44,281 nt of DNA, taken from positions 1 through 44,281 of the forward strand of contig VXNZ01000004.1 in assembly GCA_009840355.1 (NCBI GenBank). Direction: 5' to 3'. The translations under genes and the position numbers were made by a program. Shown here piece after piece: positions 29,491 through 38,668 of this stretch. Each line of letters opens with the position of its first letter. Position 1 is the stretch's first letter. Under the pieces are notes generated by a model, which saw nothing but the letters and a program-made list of their open reading frames with translations, was not told where the DNA came from and did no database searches. Origin of the DNA: Chloroflexota bacterium. GTDB lineage: Bacteria; Chloroflexota; Dehalococcoidia; Lucifugimonadales; JADFKI01.

Positions 29491-29577
29491 GTCATTCCGA
29501 ACGCAGTGAGGAATCTGAAATTATTGCACGCAAACCCGTTTCCGCCCTTAGATTTCTCGTTTCGCTCGAAATGACAG
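29491..29577. repeat. Dispersed palindromic repeat, complete two-ended copy
   Basis: The left end is GTCATTCCGAACGCAGTGAG followed by GAATCT (29491-29516). The right end is AGATTTCTCGTTTCGCTCGA followed by AATGAC (29550-29575), an imperfect reverse complement. The core is 33 bp. The right end matches the half-elements at 22539-22568 and 13948-13978. Confidence 0.7.
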
Positions 29578-29603
29578 AGAGAAATTGCACTTGCGACGTC
29601 TTC

Positions 29604-30005
29604 TTAGACTAGAACGCCGAAGCCGGATTTGGTGCAAATCTCGACGCGATTACCTTCGGTGTCCGATATGAAGAAGACGCGCTGCCCGTCGTTGCGGACG
29701 CCGATTTCGGGGCTTTCGATCTTTACGCCCTTTTCCTTCAGCAGCTCGTAGGCAGTGTCTATGTCGTCCACCTCGAACGCGCCGTGGTGCGACGGCTCGG
29801 ATATGCCGTCCGCGTTTTCTATGAGATGTACCATCGTGCCGCTCGGCAGCTGCAGCCAAATGATATGCTCGCTGTCCACCGCGCTCGGAATCTGCTTGAC
29901 GCCCAGCACATCCACCCAAAAGCGTGTCGCGCGTTCCTTGTCGATGACGTTGTATGTCAGATGATTGACCGCCGTGAGCCTAACCGGCTGTTCCGCTAGT
30001 ACCAT
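29604..30005 (-). CDS. VOC (glyoxalase/bleomycin-resistance fold) protein
   Basis: Small metalloenzyme-fold protein of 133 residues with two beta-alpha-beta-beta-beta modules. The first begins VNHLTYNVIDKERATRFWVDVLGV, with His near residue 15 as a likely metal ligand. The second includes HHGAFEVDDIDTAYELLKEKGV and ends DTEGNRVEICT, where Glu is the usual last metal ligand. Members include glyoxalase I, dioxygenases, epimerases and resistance proteins; this sequence cannot be assigned to one. ATG 30005 is preceded by AGGAGGG. It is divergent from the substrate-binding protein gene. Confidence 0.88.
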   Translation of the reverse strand: MVLAEQPVRLTAVNHLTYNVIDKERATRFWVDVLGVKQIPSAVDSEHIIWLQLPSGTMVHLIENADGISEPSHHGAFEVDDIDTAYELLKEKGVKIESPEIGVRNDGQRVFFISDTEGNRVEICTKSGFGVLV

Positions 30006-30104
30006 ATTGCCCTCCTACTTAACCGACTTCGCGACGCCTCGCGAGCATTGAAGTGTGAATTCGCAGCAAATTCTACCACGACAGCGAGTGCTATGTTGAC
30101 AGAC

Positions 30105-30150
30105 GATTTGTCTCTTCCCCATTGACGGGCGAAGGTCATGATGAGCGTGA
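30105..30150. repeat. Dispersed intergenic repeat, family 2, copy 2
   Basis: CCATTGACGGGCGAAGGTCA with flanks resembles the element near 21236. Divergent copies; assignment is tentative. Confidence 0.3.
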
Positions 30151-30168
30151 TTGCAGAACAACATCAGA

Positions 30169-30196
30169 TTGACTTTCAAGATTGCTGTGATATATT
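30169..30196 (+). promoter_or_regulatory. Promoter for the substrate-binding protein gene
   Basis: TTGACT (30169-30174), a 16-bp spacer and TATATT (30191-30196). The leader to ATG 30256 is about 55 nt. Confidence 0.5.
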
Positions 30197-30255
30197 TGAC
30201 CCGCACGAAAGAATTGGAAAATACCGATTTCAAGGGACTAGCGATTGGAGATATT

Positions 30256-32076
30256 ATGCGACGCATCCCACTTGTTCTGGTATTCGGCTCGATATTAGTA
30301 ATGATCGCCGCATTGGCTTGCGGCTCTGCGCCTACTGAGACCGCACCGGCTGCCGCGGCGCCTCAAGCGCCGGCAGCAGCAGCGCCTGCACCGGCGCCTG
30401 CACCGCAGGCACCGCAAGCGCCGCAGCAGCCTGCCGCACCTGCAGCTCCCGCGCCCGCAGCGCCTGCCGCGCCTGCAACAGCGCCGCAGGCATTCAGCCC
30501 TGCGCCGCCAACAGGCAGAACAATCGCCACACCCGTCCGTCGCGAAGCGATGGAAGCCGCGCCGGCGACCGGACCGAAGTCGGGCGGCATTCTACGCTGG
30601 ACACCGCAAGCGTCGGTGGCGAATCTCGACCCTACGCGCCAGACATCGTTCGTAACGCACTCGATCGTCCACCAGTGGTACGACTACCCGTTCGGCTGGA
30701 ACTTGGACAGGGTCGCGCAGGAGCAGATGGTGGACACATGGTCGGTGAACGACGAAGCCACCGAGTACACCTTCTCGCTGCGTGACGGACTTGCATTCCA
30801 CGACGGCGATCCGGTTACCAGCGAGGATGTAACCGCATCCATACTGCGCTGGAAGACGACGCCGGGCTTGCCGGGCACGCTCTGGGACCTCGCCGACGAA
30901 CCGACAGTCGAAACCATCGACGACCAGACATTCAAGCTCGCACCGGGCAAGCCGTTCGGTCTGTGGATACCCTTCTGGGTGTCTCTGCCCACCTATGTCA
31001 TGCCGAAAGAAGTCGTCGAACCGCTGTCGATTTCCGACATCATGACCGAGTACAACGGCTCCGGTCCATTCAAGTATGTCGAGTGGATTCCTGGCAACCG
31101 CGTGGTGATGGACCGGAACGAGAACTACAACCCGCGTTCTGACGAGCCGAACGGCGACGCCGGCGCGCGCATCGCTTATGTTGACCGCGTAATTAACCTT
31201 GAAGTGCCGGACGCTGCGACAAAGCTCGCCGCGCTGCAGACGAAACAGACAGACTTTGCGGAAGGCTTGCCAAACGACTTCTACGACACCATCGTCAACT
31301 CGCCGGGCATCAAGGCGGTCGTGATCCCTCAGTGGGCGCGTCCGCAGCTCGGCACGAACAAACGCAACCCGCCGCTGACCAGCCCGAAGGCGCGACTCGC
31401 CATTCAGGCGGCAACAGACCCGGAAAAGTATCTCCGGGCCGCTTACGGCGCGCCTGACCTTTGGGATCTGGGACCCTGCCTTTGGGCATGCGGCGCGCAG
31501 TGGGGCAGCGATGTCGGCTCCACCGAATACTACGAAGTTGACCTAGAGAAGGCGCGCGCTCTCTGGCAGGAAGCGGTCGCCGAGACTGGCTTCGACGGCA
31601 AGCTCGTGTTGCTTACGAACACCGACTACTCCGACTTCTACGCATCCGCGCTGATAACTAAGGAGGTTCTGGAGTCCCTTGGCGCTGAGGTCGATTTCCA
31701 AGTCAGCGACTGGGCGACGGTCATTTCGCGCAAGGAAGCGGCGAATGCGAGAGAGACAGTTGAAGAAGGCGACTGGCACTTCTACCACACTTGGGGCGGC
31801 CCGCTTGACCCGATTACGGATTCCGCCATTGGGCAGTCTTGGAACGGCGGCTACCACAACGAGAAGGTCATTCAGCTGCGCGACGACTTCCTGAACTCCA
31901 CTTCGCTCGACGAGGCGAAGGCGATAACCGAGGAGATTCAGCGAGTGTATTTCGAGGAAGACCCGGCAACCATAATGTACGGCTGGTTCAAGTTCGTGGT
32001 CGCAATGCAGGAAGATGTGGAGGGCTATGTGCCGCACAAGCGCATCCTGATGCAAGGCTTGTGGCTGGACAGATAG
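30256..32076 (+). CDS. ABC transporter substrate-binding lipoprotein, family 5 (peptide/nickel type)
   Basis: Extracytoplasmic solute receptor of 606 residues. The signal peptide ends at LAC with C22 as the lipid acceptor. A striking low-complexity Ala/Pro stalk (about 27-85) precedes the family-5 fold. That fold starts GGILRWTPQASVANLDPTRQTS and contains WSVNDEATEYTFSLRDGLAFHDGDPVTSEDV, the family's central signature. It continues through NSPGIKAVVIPQWARPQLGTN. ATG 30256 (GGAG 5 nt upstream) gives a proper signal peptide; the longer frame back to 30151 does not. The two permease genes follow, so this is a DppA/OppA-like importer for peptides, opines, glycosides or similar. The ligand is unknown. 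Confidence 0.93.
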   Translation: MRRIPLVLVFGSILVMIAALACGSAPTETAPAAAAPQAPAAAAPAPAPAPQAPQAPQQPAAPAAPAPAAPAAPATAPQAFSPAPPTGRTIATPVRREAMEAAPATGPKSGGILRWTPQASVANLDPTRQTSFVTHSIVHQWYDYPFGWNLDRVAQEQMVDTWSVNDEATEYTFSLRDGLAFHDGDPVTSEDVTASILRWKTTPGLPGTLWDLADEPTVETIDDQTFKLAPGKPFGLWIPFWVSLPTYVMPKEVVEPLSISDIMTEYNGSGPFKYVEWIPGNRVVMDRNENYNPRSDEPNGDAGARIAYVDRVINLEVPDAATKLAALQTKQTDFAEGLPNDFYDTIVNSPGIKAVVIPQWARPQLGTNKRNPPLTSPKARLAIQAATDPEKYLRAAYGAPDLWDLGPCLWACGAQWGSDVGSTEYYEVDLEKARALWQEAVAETGFDGKLVLLTNTDYSDFYASALITKEVLESLGAEVDFQVSDWATVISRKEAANARETVEEGDWHFYHTWGGPLDPITDSAIGQSWNGGYHNEKVIQLRDDFLNSTSLDEAKAITEEIQRVYFEEDPATIMYGWFKFVVAMQEDVEGYVPHKRILMQGLWLDR

Positions 32077-32133
32077 CGCATTCCGATAAAGTTCATACGG
32101 CGCTAACACGCTGAAACACAATTCGAGCAACAG

Positions 32134-32170
32134 AGCGGGGGTGCGGCAGAATTGCGGCGCTCCCGCTTTT
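32134..32170 (+). terminator. Terminator or attenuator between receptor and permease genes
   Basis: AGCGGG (32134-32139) pairs with CCCGCT (32162-32167). Five more pairs, two of them G-U, continue inward, and TTTT follows. It probably lowers expression of the permeases relative to the receptor. Confidence 0.6.
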
Positions 32171-32179
32171 GAGTATAAT
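32152..32179 (+). promoter_or_regulatory. Promoter for the permease genes, nested in the terminator
   Basis: TTGCGG (32152-32157), a 16-bp spacer and a perfect TATAAT (32174-32179). The -35 and spacer lie inside the 3' half of the terminator hairpin. Confidence 0.45.
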
Positions 32180-32241
32180 CTCACCGACCAAACTACTAAC
32201 TGATTGACCGGCCAGTTAATTGACCGTTTGAGGACGAAATA

Positions 32242-33183
32242 GTGGCACGCTACGCGCTGCAACGACTACTGGCAATGTTCCCCGTACTGCTAGTGGTGGC
32301 GGTTGTTACATTCTCGCTGATTCACATCACGCCCGGCGATCCCGTGGCGCTAATGGCGGGCGACGAAGCGACGCCGGAGCAAAAAGAGGCGATCCGCAAG
32401 GACATGGGCTTGGACAAGCCCATATACGAGCAGCTGGTTATTTACTTCGCGGACATTCTTCGGGGCGACTTGGGCGAATCCATATTCAGCAAGTTCAAGG
32501 TGACCGAGCTAATCAAGCAACGGCTCGAACCAACCCTGTTCATCGCGCTGTTCTCGCAGCTGGTGGCAATCGTCATCGCCATACCGCTGGGCATACTCGC
32601 GGCGTGGAAGGCGAACACGTGGATCGACCGCGTGGTGATGGTCATCGCCGTGCTGGGGCTTGCGATACCGTCGTTCTGGCTTGGCGCGAACCTGATTTGG
32701 GTGTTCTCGGTCAAACTGCACTGGTTCCCCGCGATCGGCTATGTGCCAATCACTGAGGGGATCGTGCCGTGGATAAAGTCCATCACGCTGCCGTCCATAT
32801 CGGTTGGGTTCATATCGGCGGCGCTTATAGCGCGAATGACGCGCGCCAGCATGCTCGAAGTGCTGCGCGAAGACTACGTGCGAACGGCGCGCGCCAAAGG
32901 ATTGGGCGAGACCGTCGTACTGCTACGCCATGCGTTCAAGAACGCCTCTATTCCAGTTGTAACGATTATCGGCATCGGCATCGCGGGCCTAGTGTCCGGC
33001 CTTGTCGTAACAGAGGCGATATTCGCCATTCCGGGCGTCGGGCGGCTGATTGTGGACGCAGTTACGCGCCGCGACTACCCCGTGATTCAAGGCGTCATAC
33101 TGATGGTTACCGTCGCGTATGTGCTAATCAACCTCATAGTTGACCTAATCTACGGCTACCTCGACCCGAGGATACGATACTGA
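32242..33183 (+). CDS. ABC transporter permease, DppB/OppB type
   Basis: Inner-membrane permease of 313 residues. The N-terminus MARYALQRLLAMFPVLLVVAVVTFSLIHITPGDPV is typical of the DppB/OppB branch. LGLDKPIYEQ-like sequence and six hydrophobic helices follow. The cytoplasmic coupling (EAA) loop is REDYVRTARAKGLGETVVLLRHAFKNA. The protein ends VDLIYGYLDPRIRY, as usual. Start GTG 32242 has GAGGA 8 nt upstream. Its TGA (33181-33183) overlaps the ATG of the next permease, so they are translationally coupled. It forms the channel with the next gene and is fed by the receptor upstream. No cognate ATPase gene follows. Confidence 0.95.
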   Translation: MARYALQRLLAMFPVLLVVAVVTFSLIHITPGDPVALMAGDEATPEQKEAIRKDMGLDKPIYEQLVIYFADILRGDLGESIFSKFKVTELIKQRLEPTLFIALFSQLVAIVIAIPLGILAAWKANTWIDRVVMVIAVLGLAIPSFWLGANLIWVFSVKLHWFPAIGYVPITEGIVPWIKSITLPSISVGFISAALIARMTRASMLEVLREDYVRTARAKGLGETVVLLRHAFKNASIPVVTIIGIGIAGLVSGLVVTEAIFAIPGVGRLIVDAVTRRDYPVIQGVILMVTVAYVLINLIVDLIYGYLDPRIRY

Positions 33184-34088
33184 TGGCGACAGAAGAGCGA
33201 ATTGAGGCTGGCGCGATTCCGCAGCGCGGCATCCGAGAGCGCAGCCGCGAGAGGCTGATAGCGTTCCAGTACACGATGCGGGGCAACCCGAACATGGCGC
33301 TCGGTCTGTTCATCCTCGTGCTCGCGCTGCTGATGGCGATATTCGCACCGTTGATTTCCACCGACGATCCACAGGCGCTCGACCCTGTCAACCGGCTGAA
33401 AGGTCCGTCCGGCGAAGCGTTCTTCGGCACGGACAGCGTCGGGCGCGATGTGTTCTCGCGCACGATATACGGCAGCCGGTTGTCCCTGGCAATCGGAGCG
33501 TCCGTCACCATCGCGACAATATTCATCGGCGTGGTGATCGGCATCGTCGCGGGCTATTACAAGATGGTGGACAACATCGTGATGCGCTTCATGGACGGGC
33601 TGATGGCGTTCCCGTCGTTCCTACTGGCGATAGCGTTGGTAGCATTGCTTGGAGCGAGCTTCCAGAATGTTGTGATAGCGCTGTCCGTAGTGGAAACGCC
33701 GCGCGTCGTGCGCATCGTGCGCGGCTCTGTGTTAAGCCTACGAGAGCGGCAATATGTCGAAGGTGCGCTGGCAGTAGGCGCTAGACCGCTGCGAATCCTA
33801 GCAACACACATCTTCCCAAACCTAGTCGCGCCGCTGACCGTGCAAGCGACCTACGTCTTCGCGCTCGCGATTCTCGTCGAAGCGGGGCTAAGCTTCCTTG
33901 GCGCGGGCGTGCCACCGTACATCCCCAGCTGGGGCAACATGATGGGCGACGCCAAGCTGTTCATGCAACTAGCAGTCTGGACGATCTTCTTCCCGGGGCT
34001 GTTCCTATCTCTAACCGTCCTAGGCGCAAATCTGCTAGGCGACGGACTGAGAGACACTCTGGACCCACGACTGCGCGGCACGGGGTAA
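33183..34088 (+). CDS. ABC transporter permease, DppC/OppC type
   Basis: Second channel subunit, 301 residues. A cytoplasmic N-terminus is followed by NPNMALGLFILVLALLMAIFAPLIS, and HPLGTDxxGRDVFSR-like sequence appears as FFGTDSVGRDVFSRTIYGSR, diagnostic of the DppC/OppC branch. Later come the EAA loop RERQYVEGALAVGARPLRILATHIFPN and the C-terminal phrase GDGLRDTLDPRLRG. The gene ends 9 nt before the stop of the convergent ASPIC/VCBS gene at 34098. DppD/DppF-type ATPases that would normally follow are missing here, so the transporter must use ATPases encoded elsewhere or shared ones. Confidence 0.95.
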   Translation: MATEERIEAGAIPQRGIRERSRERLIAFQYTMRGNPNMALGLFILVLALLMAIFAPLISTDDPQALDPVNRLKGPSGEAFFGTDSVGRDVFSRTIYGSRLSLAIGASVTIATIFIGVVIGIVAGYYKMVDNIVMRFMDGLMAFPSFLLAIALVALLGASFQNVVIALSVVETPRVVRIVRGSVLSLRERQYVEGALAVGARPLRILATHIFPNLVAPLTVQATYVFALAILVEAGLSFLGAGVPPYIPSWGNMMGDAKLFMQLAVWTIFFPGLFLSLTVLGANLLGDGLRDTLDPRLRGTG

Positions 34089-34097
34089 GCACGCCCT

Positions 34098-36236
34098 CTA
34101 TCCCTGCGGCTCAACAATCTCCATCACCTGATTGGCAGCTACATTCTGCAATGTCTGCACAACGCCGCTAGGCCAGCGTATCTCGATATTGTCCACAACA
34201 GTCGCACCCCCAAGCCCAAACTCCAACTCAAGGCTGTCCATTGACAGGTAGCTGGAACCGGCGATGACTTCTTGCACTTGGACGTGAGGATGCCCTCCGC
34301 CATTAGGACGTGTCGTAACATACACGCGCGCGCCGACCGCATCCGCGTTGCTGCCCGTGCCATCGATTGCCATGCGCCCCTTCAGCCGCAGCGTCAGCCA
34401 ATTGCTGTCGCCGCCGCCGTTTAACCACAGGAACATCGGCCCCGGCGCATCTCGTGTTGGCGCCGCGCCTGCCATCGGGTCGAATGGACCGGAGAATATC
34501 GGCCCGCTGCTATTCGTCGCGATAAGGTCGGTGTAACCGTCGCCGTTCAGGTCACCGTGCGCCAGCCCCTTGCCATTCTCGTGCAGAGCGGTGTCGATGC
34601 GGCGGACCTTAAGCAGCACCGGGTTGTCCTTCGCCGCATCGTCGTCCTCCAAGCCTTCGTAGTTCACGCGCGAAATGTCGAGCAGGCGCACGCGAACGGT
34701 AATGTCTTCAAACGAGCCGTCGCCAAGACCGCGCAGCATTCGCCCCGCCGCCGGAAAGACCTGCCCGCCCGGTCCCTCGCCTCTGCCGAGCGTCGAACCG
34801 AACCAGTACAAGTCCTGATAGCCATCGTTGTCGTAGTCGAGGAATGTCGTCCCGAAGCCGAAATCGTACGCGGCGAGACCGGTCGGAACATGGTGTGCCT
34901 TGTTGAACACAGACGCATCAAGCGACTCCGGTGGCAGCCATTCGCTCGGCGCGACATCGGTAACGGACGCGACATCCAGCAGTTTGCCGCCGCCGTCGTT
35001 TCGCAGCAGGAAGTGCGCGCAGGTGCCCCAGCGAAATCTGCCAACATACTCGCAGTTGCCGCGCGGTTCTTCGACCGGCTCCTGCAGAAGCGGGTGAAAG
35101 CCGATGTTCGTGGAAAACACATCAAGATCGGCGTCGGCATCGTAGTCGCCAACCGCAAAGCCCATCCATGAGCCTGCGAGGTCAATGCCCAGTTCCCGCG
35201 CGACAGGCGCGAATCGCACTTCGTCCGTCGTCGAATCGTTGCGGAACAGGTGCATACGGTCGCCGTCGTTGGCGACGAACAGGTCTGGGTCGCCGTCATC
35301 GTCGTAGTCGAAGAACGCGACGGCGTGCGTCTGACCCGTTGGCTCGCCTGCGCGGTTGCCCATGTCGTCCACGCTCGCGGGATCGTAGCCCTCGAACTTT
35401 GCGCCCGTTACAGGATGTTCATGGACGACATGCGTGCCGTCCGGGTTAATCATCGTTATCTGCGGACCGGCGACGCCCGCGGCATGCGCGATTTCGGTGA
35501 ATGTCAGGTTGCCGCTGTTCAAGTAGAGAACATTGTAGTGCCCAGGATGGTTATAATCGGAAAATGTGCGAAAATCGTTATCCATGATGTTGCCAACATA
35601 GATGTCAAGCCAGCCGTCGCCGTTGACATCCGCGCAAGCGATGCCAGTCGCAGAGCGCACATTCACGCCATCACCGAACGCCGACTGCGTGATGGTACGG
35701 AATCCGCCATTGCCATTGTTAAGAAACAAGCTGTCGATGTTGCCCTGCTGCTGCGAGCGAAAGCCCAAGCCGTCGTCCGGATTGCCCCAAGCGCCGACAT
35801 ACAAGTCTTGAAAGCCGTCATTGTTCAGGTCGCATGCGACGACGCCGGTGCTGTGGCTGTCGGTCGCCTGAACGCCCGAGCTCGCCGCAACATCGGTGAA
35901 TGTGGCATCGCCATCGTTGCGGTAAAGGCGATTCGGCTCGCCGCCGTGCGAAGTTACATAGAAGTCCAAATCGCCGTCGCGGTCGTAATCGAAAACGGCG
36001 ACTCCGGGCCGGTCATTCCAAAGCTGAAAGTCACCGCCCAACGCCGTACTCGCAACATTAGTGAACGGCGTGACCTGTGTTGTCGGCGCGGCGGGCGTGT
36101 TGCCGGCAGTGGATTCAGACGAAGATGAAAGTACAATTGGTTGAGACTGCTCATCGGCCGGCGCAATGAAAGAGCAGCCCAATATCGCCCAAATCAGGGC
36201 GATGAGGGCGAAGGGTTGACGGATGTTCCTGCACAT
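34098..36236 (-). CDS. ASPIC/UnbV and VCBS-repeat lipoprotein (CRTAC1-like), first copy
   Basis: Exported protein of about 712 residues. The signal peptide (MCRNIRQPFALIALIWAILGC) has lipid acceptor C21. Multiple FG-GAP/VCBS-type repeats follow, each with a calcium-binding D-x-D-x-D-G-x-x-D phrase: DYDRDGDLDFY, DLNNDGFQDLY, DVNGDGWLDIY, DYDDDGDPDLF, DYDNDGYQDLY and DLNGDGYTDLI. They predict a beta-propeller. The C-terminal 110 residues are an ASPIC/UnbV domain (GARVYVTTRPNG, EVIAGSSYLSMDSLELEFGLG, IEIRWPSGVVQTL). The start is ATG 36236; GTG 36242 is possible. A TATAAT at 36257-36252 lies so close that the transcript would be almost leaderless. The function is unproven; binding of a ligand or surface partner is an inference. 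Confidence 0.9.
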   Translation of the reverse strand: MCRNIRQPFALIALIWAILGCSFIAPADEQSQPIVLSSSSESTAGNTPAAPTTQVTPFTNVASTALGGDFQLWNDRPGVAVFDYDRDGDLDFYVTSHGGEPNRLYRNDGDATFTDVAASSGVQATDSHSTGVVACDLNNDGFQDLYVGAWGNPDDGLGFRSQQQGNIDSLFLNNGNGGFRTITQSAFGDGVNVRSATGIACADVNGDGWLDIYVGNIMDNDFRTFSDYNHPGHYNVLYLNSGNLTFTEIAHAAGVAGPQITMINPDGTHVVHEHPVTGAKFEGYDPASVDDMGNRAGEPTGQTHAVAFFDYDDDGDPDLFVANDGDRMHLFRNDSTTDEVRFAPVARELGIDLAGSWMGFAVGDYDADADLDVFSTNIGFHPLLQEPVEEPRGNCEYVGRFRWGTCAHFLLRNDGGGKLLDVASVTDVAPSEWLPPESLDASVFNKAHHVPTGLAAYDFGFGTTFLDYDNDGYQDLYWFGSTLGRGEGPGGQVFPAAGRMLRGLGDGSFEDITVRVRLLDISRVNYEGLEDDDAAKDNPVLLKVRRIDTALHENGKGLAHGDLNGDGYTDLIATNSSGPIFSGPFDPMAGAAPTRDAPGPMFLWLNGGGDSNWLTLRLKGRMAIDGTGSNADAVGARVYVTTRPNGGGHPHVQVQEVIAGSSYLSMDSLELEFGLGGATVVDNIEIRWPSGVVQTLQNVAANQVMEIVEPQG

Positions 36237-36373
36237 AGTCACACTTGCGCCATTATAACATCCAAGCCTTACAATGAACGATAGCCAATTCTCTGCATCC
36301 AACTTGCGATATGATTGCGATTCGCGCCTGCAATATACGCCACAGATTGACCCAACCTAATCATCCATGGATT

Positions 36374-38650
36374 ATGAAAACAACGATGCGCCAGGCCATA
36401 GCCTTCACGCTAATTCTTGCGTTATTCGCAAGTCTATCTTGCACATCGCAAAGTCGTGCTACCACAACGACTCCGGTCGCCACGATTCCGGCGACAGCCA
36501 CGCCCGTGGCAGATAGCAAATCCGAGCACGCTGACATCGCCGCGTACTGCACGAACTTGCGCAACAGCGGCGATCCGTTCTTCGGCACGCAGCAGCGCGA
36601 AAGGCTGACGGCGGAGTTGGAACATCCAACCTTCCCTACCCTGTCTTGGCACATCAGCATTACGCGGGAGTTAGCGCGAGACCACTTGCGATTTGGCGAT
36701 GCGAGCGAGGCAATACGCCTGCTATCGGATGCGCTGCACATCGAGCGGCAGGAGAATCCGGAGGTGCGGCACGAAGCGGAACTGCTGGAAGAATTGGCAA
36801 TCGCAAGCATGAAGATGGGCGAGTTGGACAACTGCGTTAGTCCCGACGGGCGGCTGATATGCGCGCTGCCATTGGACGCCAATCTTGCACATGCGGACAA
36901 GCGAGGGGCAAGCGGCGCAGTGGAATACCTGACGCAATTGATGGAGATTGAAGCGGACGACTTTCACAAGAATATTCGAGCGATTTGGCTGCTGAATGTG
37001 GCGCACATGGCGTTGGGGACATATCCGGGCGGCGTGCCAAGTGAATACAGAGTCGCGCCGGACACACTGCAGTCCGAATACGACATCGGCAGGTTCAAGG
37101 AAATCGCGCCGTACGCCGCGCTGTACGCGGTCAACACAGCGGGCGGAAGCATTGTCGATGACTTCGACAATGACGGGCTGCCGGATGTGATGACTTCCAC
37201 ATGGGACCCGTGCGAGCCAATCGCTTACTACCGCAACAAAGGCGATGGCACATTCGCAGACTTCAGCGAGAAGGCGGGCTTGTCCGGGCAGCTGGGCGGG
37301 TTGAATATAACGCAAGCGGACTACGACAACGACGGCTGGATTGATGTGCTGGTGATGAGGGGCGGCTGGATGAAGGCGCGCGGGCAGATGCGAATGTCGC
37401 TTCTGCGCAATAGCGGCGATGGAACTTTCAGAGATGTTACGGAATCCGCCGGGCTTGCCAAGCCTGCCTATCCGAGCCAGAGCGCGGCGTGGGCGGACTA
37501 CGACAATGACGGCGATTTGGACCTGTTCTCCTGCAACGAATCGACGCGCGAGGCGGGCGTAGAGTCAACGGCGCTGATGTTTCCAAGCCGGCTATTCCGC
37601 AACGATGGCAACGGACGCTTCGAGGATGTGGCGCAGGATGCTGACGTGCAGAACTGGCGGTACTGCAAGGGCAGCGCGTGGGGCGACTACGACAACGACG
37701 GCGACGCGGACCTGTACGTCTCCAATTTCGGCGAAGATAATCGGCTATACCACAACAACGGCGACGGCACTTTCAGCGATGTGGCGGCCGAATTGGGAAT
37801 TACCGCGCCATCCGACAGCTTCGCCACATGGTTCTGGGACTACAACAACGACGGCTGGCTCGACATATTCGTCGCCGGATATGGCGAGGACATCGAAGAC
37901 GTGGCGGCAGACTACATGGGCGTGAAGAACGACGGCACTAGACCGCGCCTATATCGCAATCTGGGAGGGGTGGGTTTCGAGGATGTAACGCGTGAGAGCG
38001 GTCTATGGCGTGTGCATCTCTCTATGGGCGCAAACTTCGGCGACTTGGACAACGACGGCTATTTGGACATCTTCCTCGGCACCGGCGCGCCGTCCTATGA
38101 CGCACTCGCGCCCAATATGGCGTATAGAAACCATGCGGGCAAGCGATTCCAAGATGTTACATTCTCCGGCGGCTTCGGGCATTTGCAAAAAGGACACGGC
38201 GCGTCGTTTGGCGACTTGAACAACGACGGCGACCAAGACCTATTCGTGCAGATTGGCGGCTTCTATCCCGGCGACGGTTTCGTGAACGCGCTGTACGAGA
38301 ATCCCGGGCACGGCAACCACTGGCTATCGGTCAAGCTTGTCGGCAGCCAGTCGAACCGCGCCGCCATAGGCGCGCGCGTCAGGATTACGGTCGTGGATGC
38401 GGACGGCACCCGGCGCAGCATATATTCGACCGTCAGCAACGGCAGCAGCTTCGGCGCATCCACGCTGACGCAAGAAATCGGACTAGGGCGGGCACAAGAG
38501 ATTGCGTCGCTGGAAGTACACTGGCCCGCATCCAGGATACGGCAAGACTTCAGGAATGTGCCGCTCGACAGCCACATCAGCATACGCGAAGGCGCAAACG
38601 ACTACGACATTCTGGACTTGCCGCCAGTGCCGCTCGGCGTCGGTCCGTGA
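36374..38650 (+). CDS. ASPIC/UnbV and VCBS-repeat lipoprotein with helical N-terminal domain, second copy
   Basis: A 758-residue exported protein. The signal peptide ends at LSC with acceptor C23. Residues about 50-260 are helical and look like TPR-type repeats (WHISITRELARDHLRFGDASEAIRLLSDAL, LEELAIASMKMGELDNC), an arrangement known in some CRTAC1-like proteins. VCBS/FG-GAP calcium repeats follow: DFDNDGLPDVM, DYDNDGWIDVL, DYDNDGDLDLF, DYDNDGDADLY, DYNNDGWLDIF, DLDNDGYLDIF and DLNNDGDQDLF. The end is an ASPIC/UnbV domain (GARVRITVVDADG, SSFGASTLTQEIGLG, LEVHWPASRIRQDF). ATG 36374 gives the proper signal peptide. It is divergent from the first copy and tail-to-tail with the NCS2 gene, 18 nt apart. 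The function is unknown. Confidence 0.9.
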   Translation: MKTTMRQAIAFTLILALFASLSCTSQSRATTTTPVATIPATATPVADSKSEHADIAAYCTNLRNSGDPFFGTQQRERLTAELEHPTFPTLSWHISITRELARDHLRFGDASEAIRLLSDALHIERQENPEVRHEAELLEELAIASMKMGELDNCVSPDGRLICALPLDANLAHADKRGASGAVEYLTQLMEIEADDFHKNIRAIWLLNVAHMALGTYPGGVPSEYRVAPDTLQSEYDIGRFKEIAPYAALYAVNTAGGSIVDDFDNDGLPDVMTSTWDPCEPIAYYRNKGDGTFADFSEKAGLSGQLGGLNITQADYDNDGWIDVLVMRGGWMKARGQMRMSLLRNSGDGTFRDVTESAGLAKPAYPSQSAAWADYDNDGDLDLFSCNESTREAGVESTALMFPSRLFRNDGNGRFEDVAQDADVQNWRYCKGSAWGDYDNDGDADLYVSNFGEDNRLYHNNGDGTFSDVAAELGITAPSDSFATWFWDYNNDGWLDIFVAGYGEDIEDVAADYMGVKNDGTRPRLYRNLGGVGFEDVTRESGLWRVHLSMGANFGDLDNDGYLDIFLGTGAPSYDALAPNMAYRNHAGKRFQDVTFSGGFGHLQKGHGASFGDLNNDGDQDLFVQIGGFYPGDGFVNALYENPGHGNHWLSVKLVGSQSNRAAIGARVRITVVDADGTRRSIYSTVSNGSSFGASTLTQEIGLGRAQEIASLEVHWPASRIRQDFRNVPLDSHISIREGANDYDILDLPPVPLGVGP

Positions 38651-38668
38651 TTGCGCTGCCCGCCTCCC

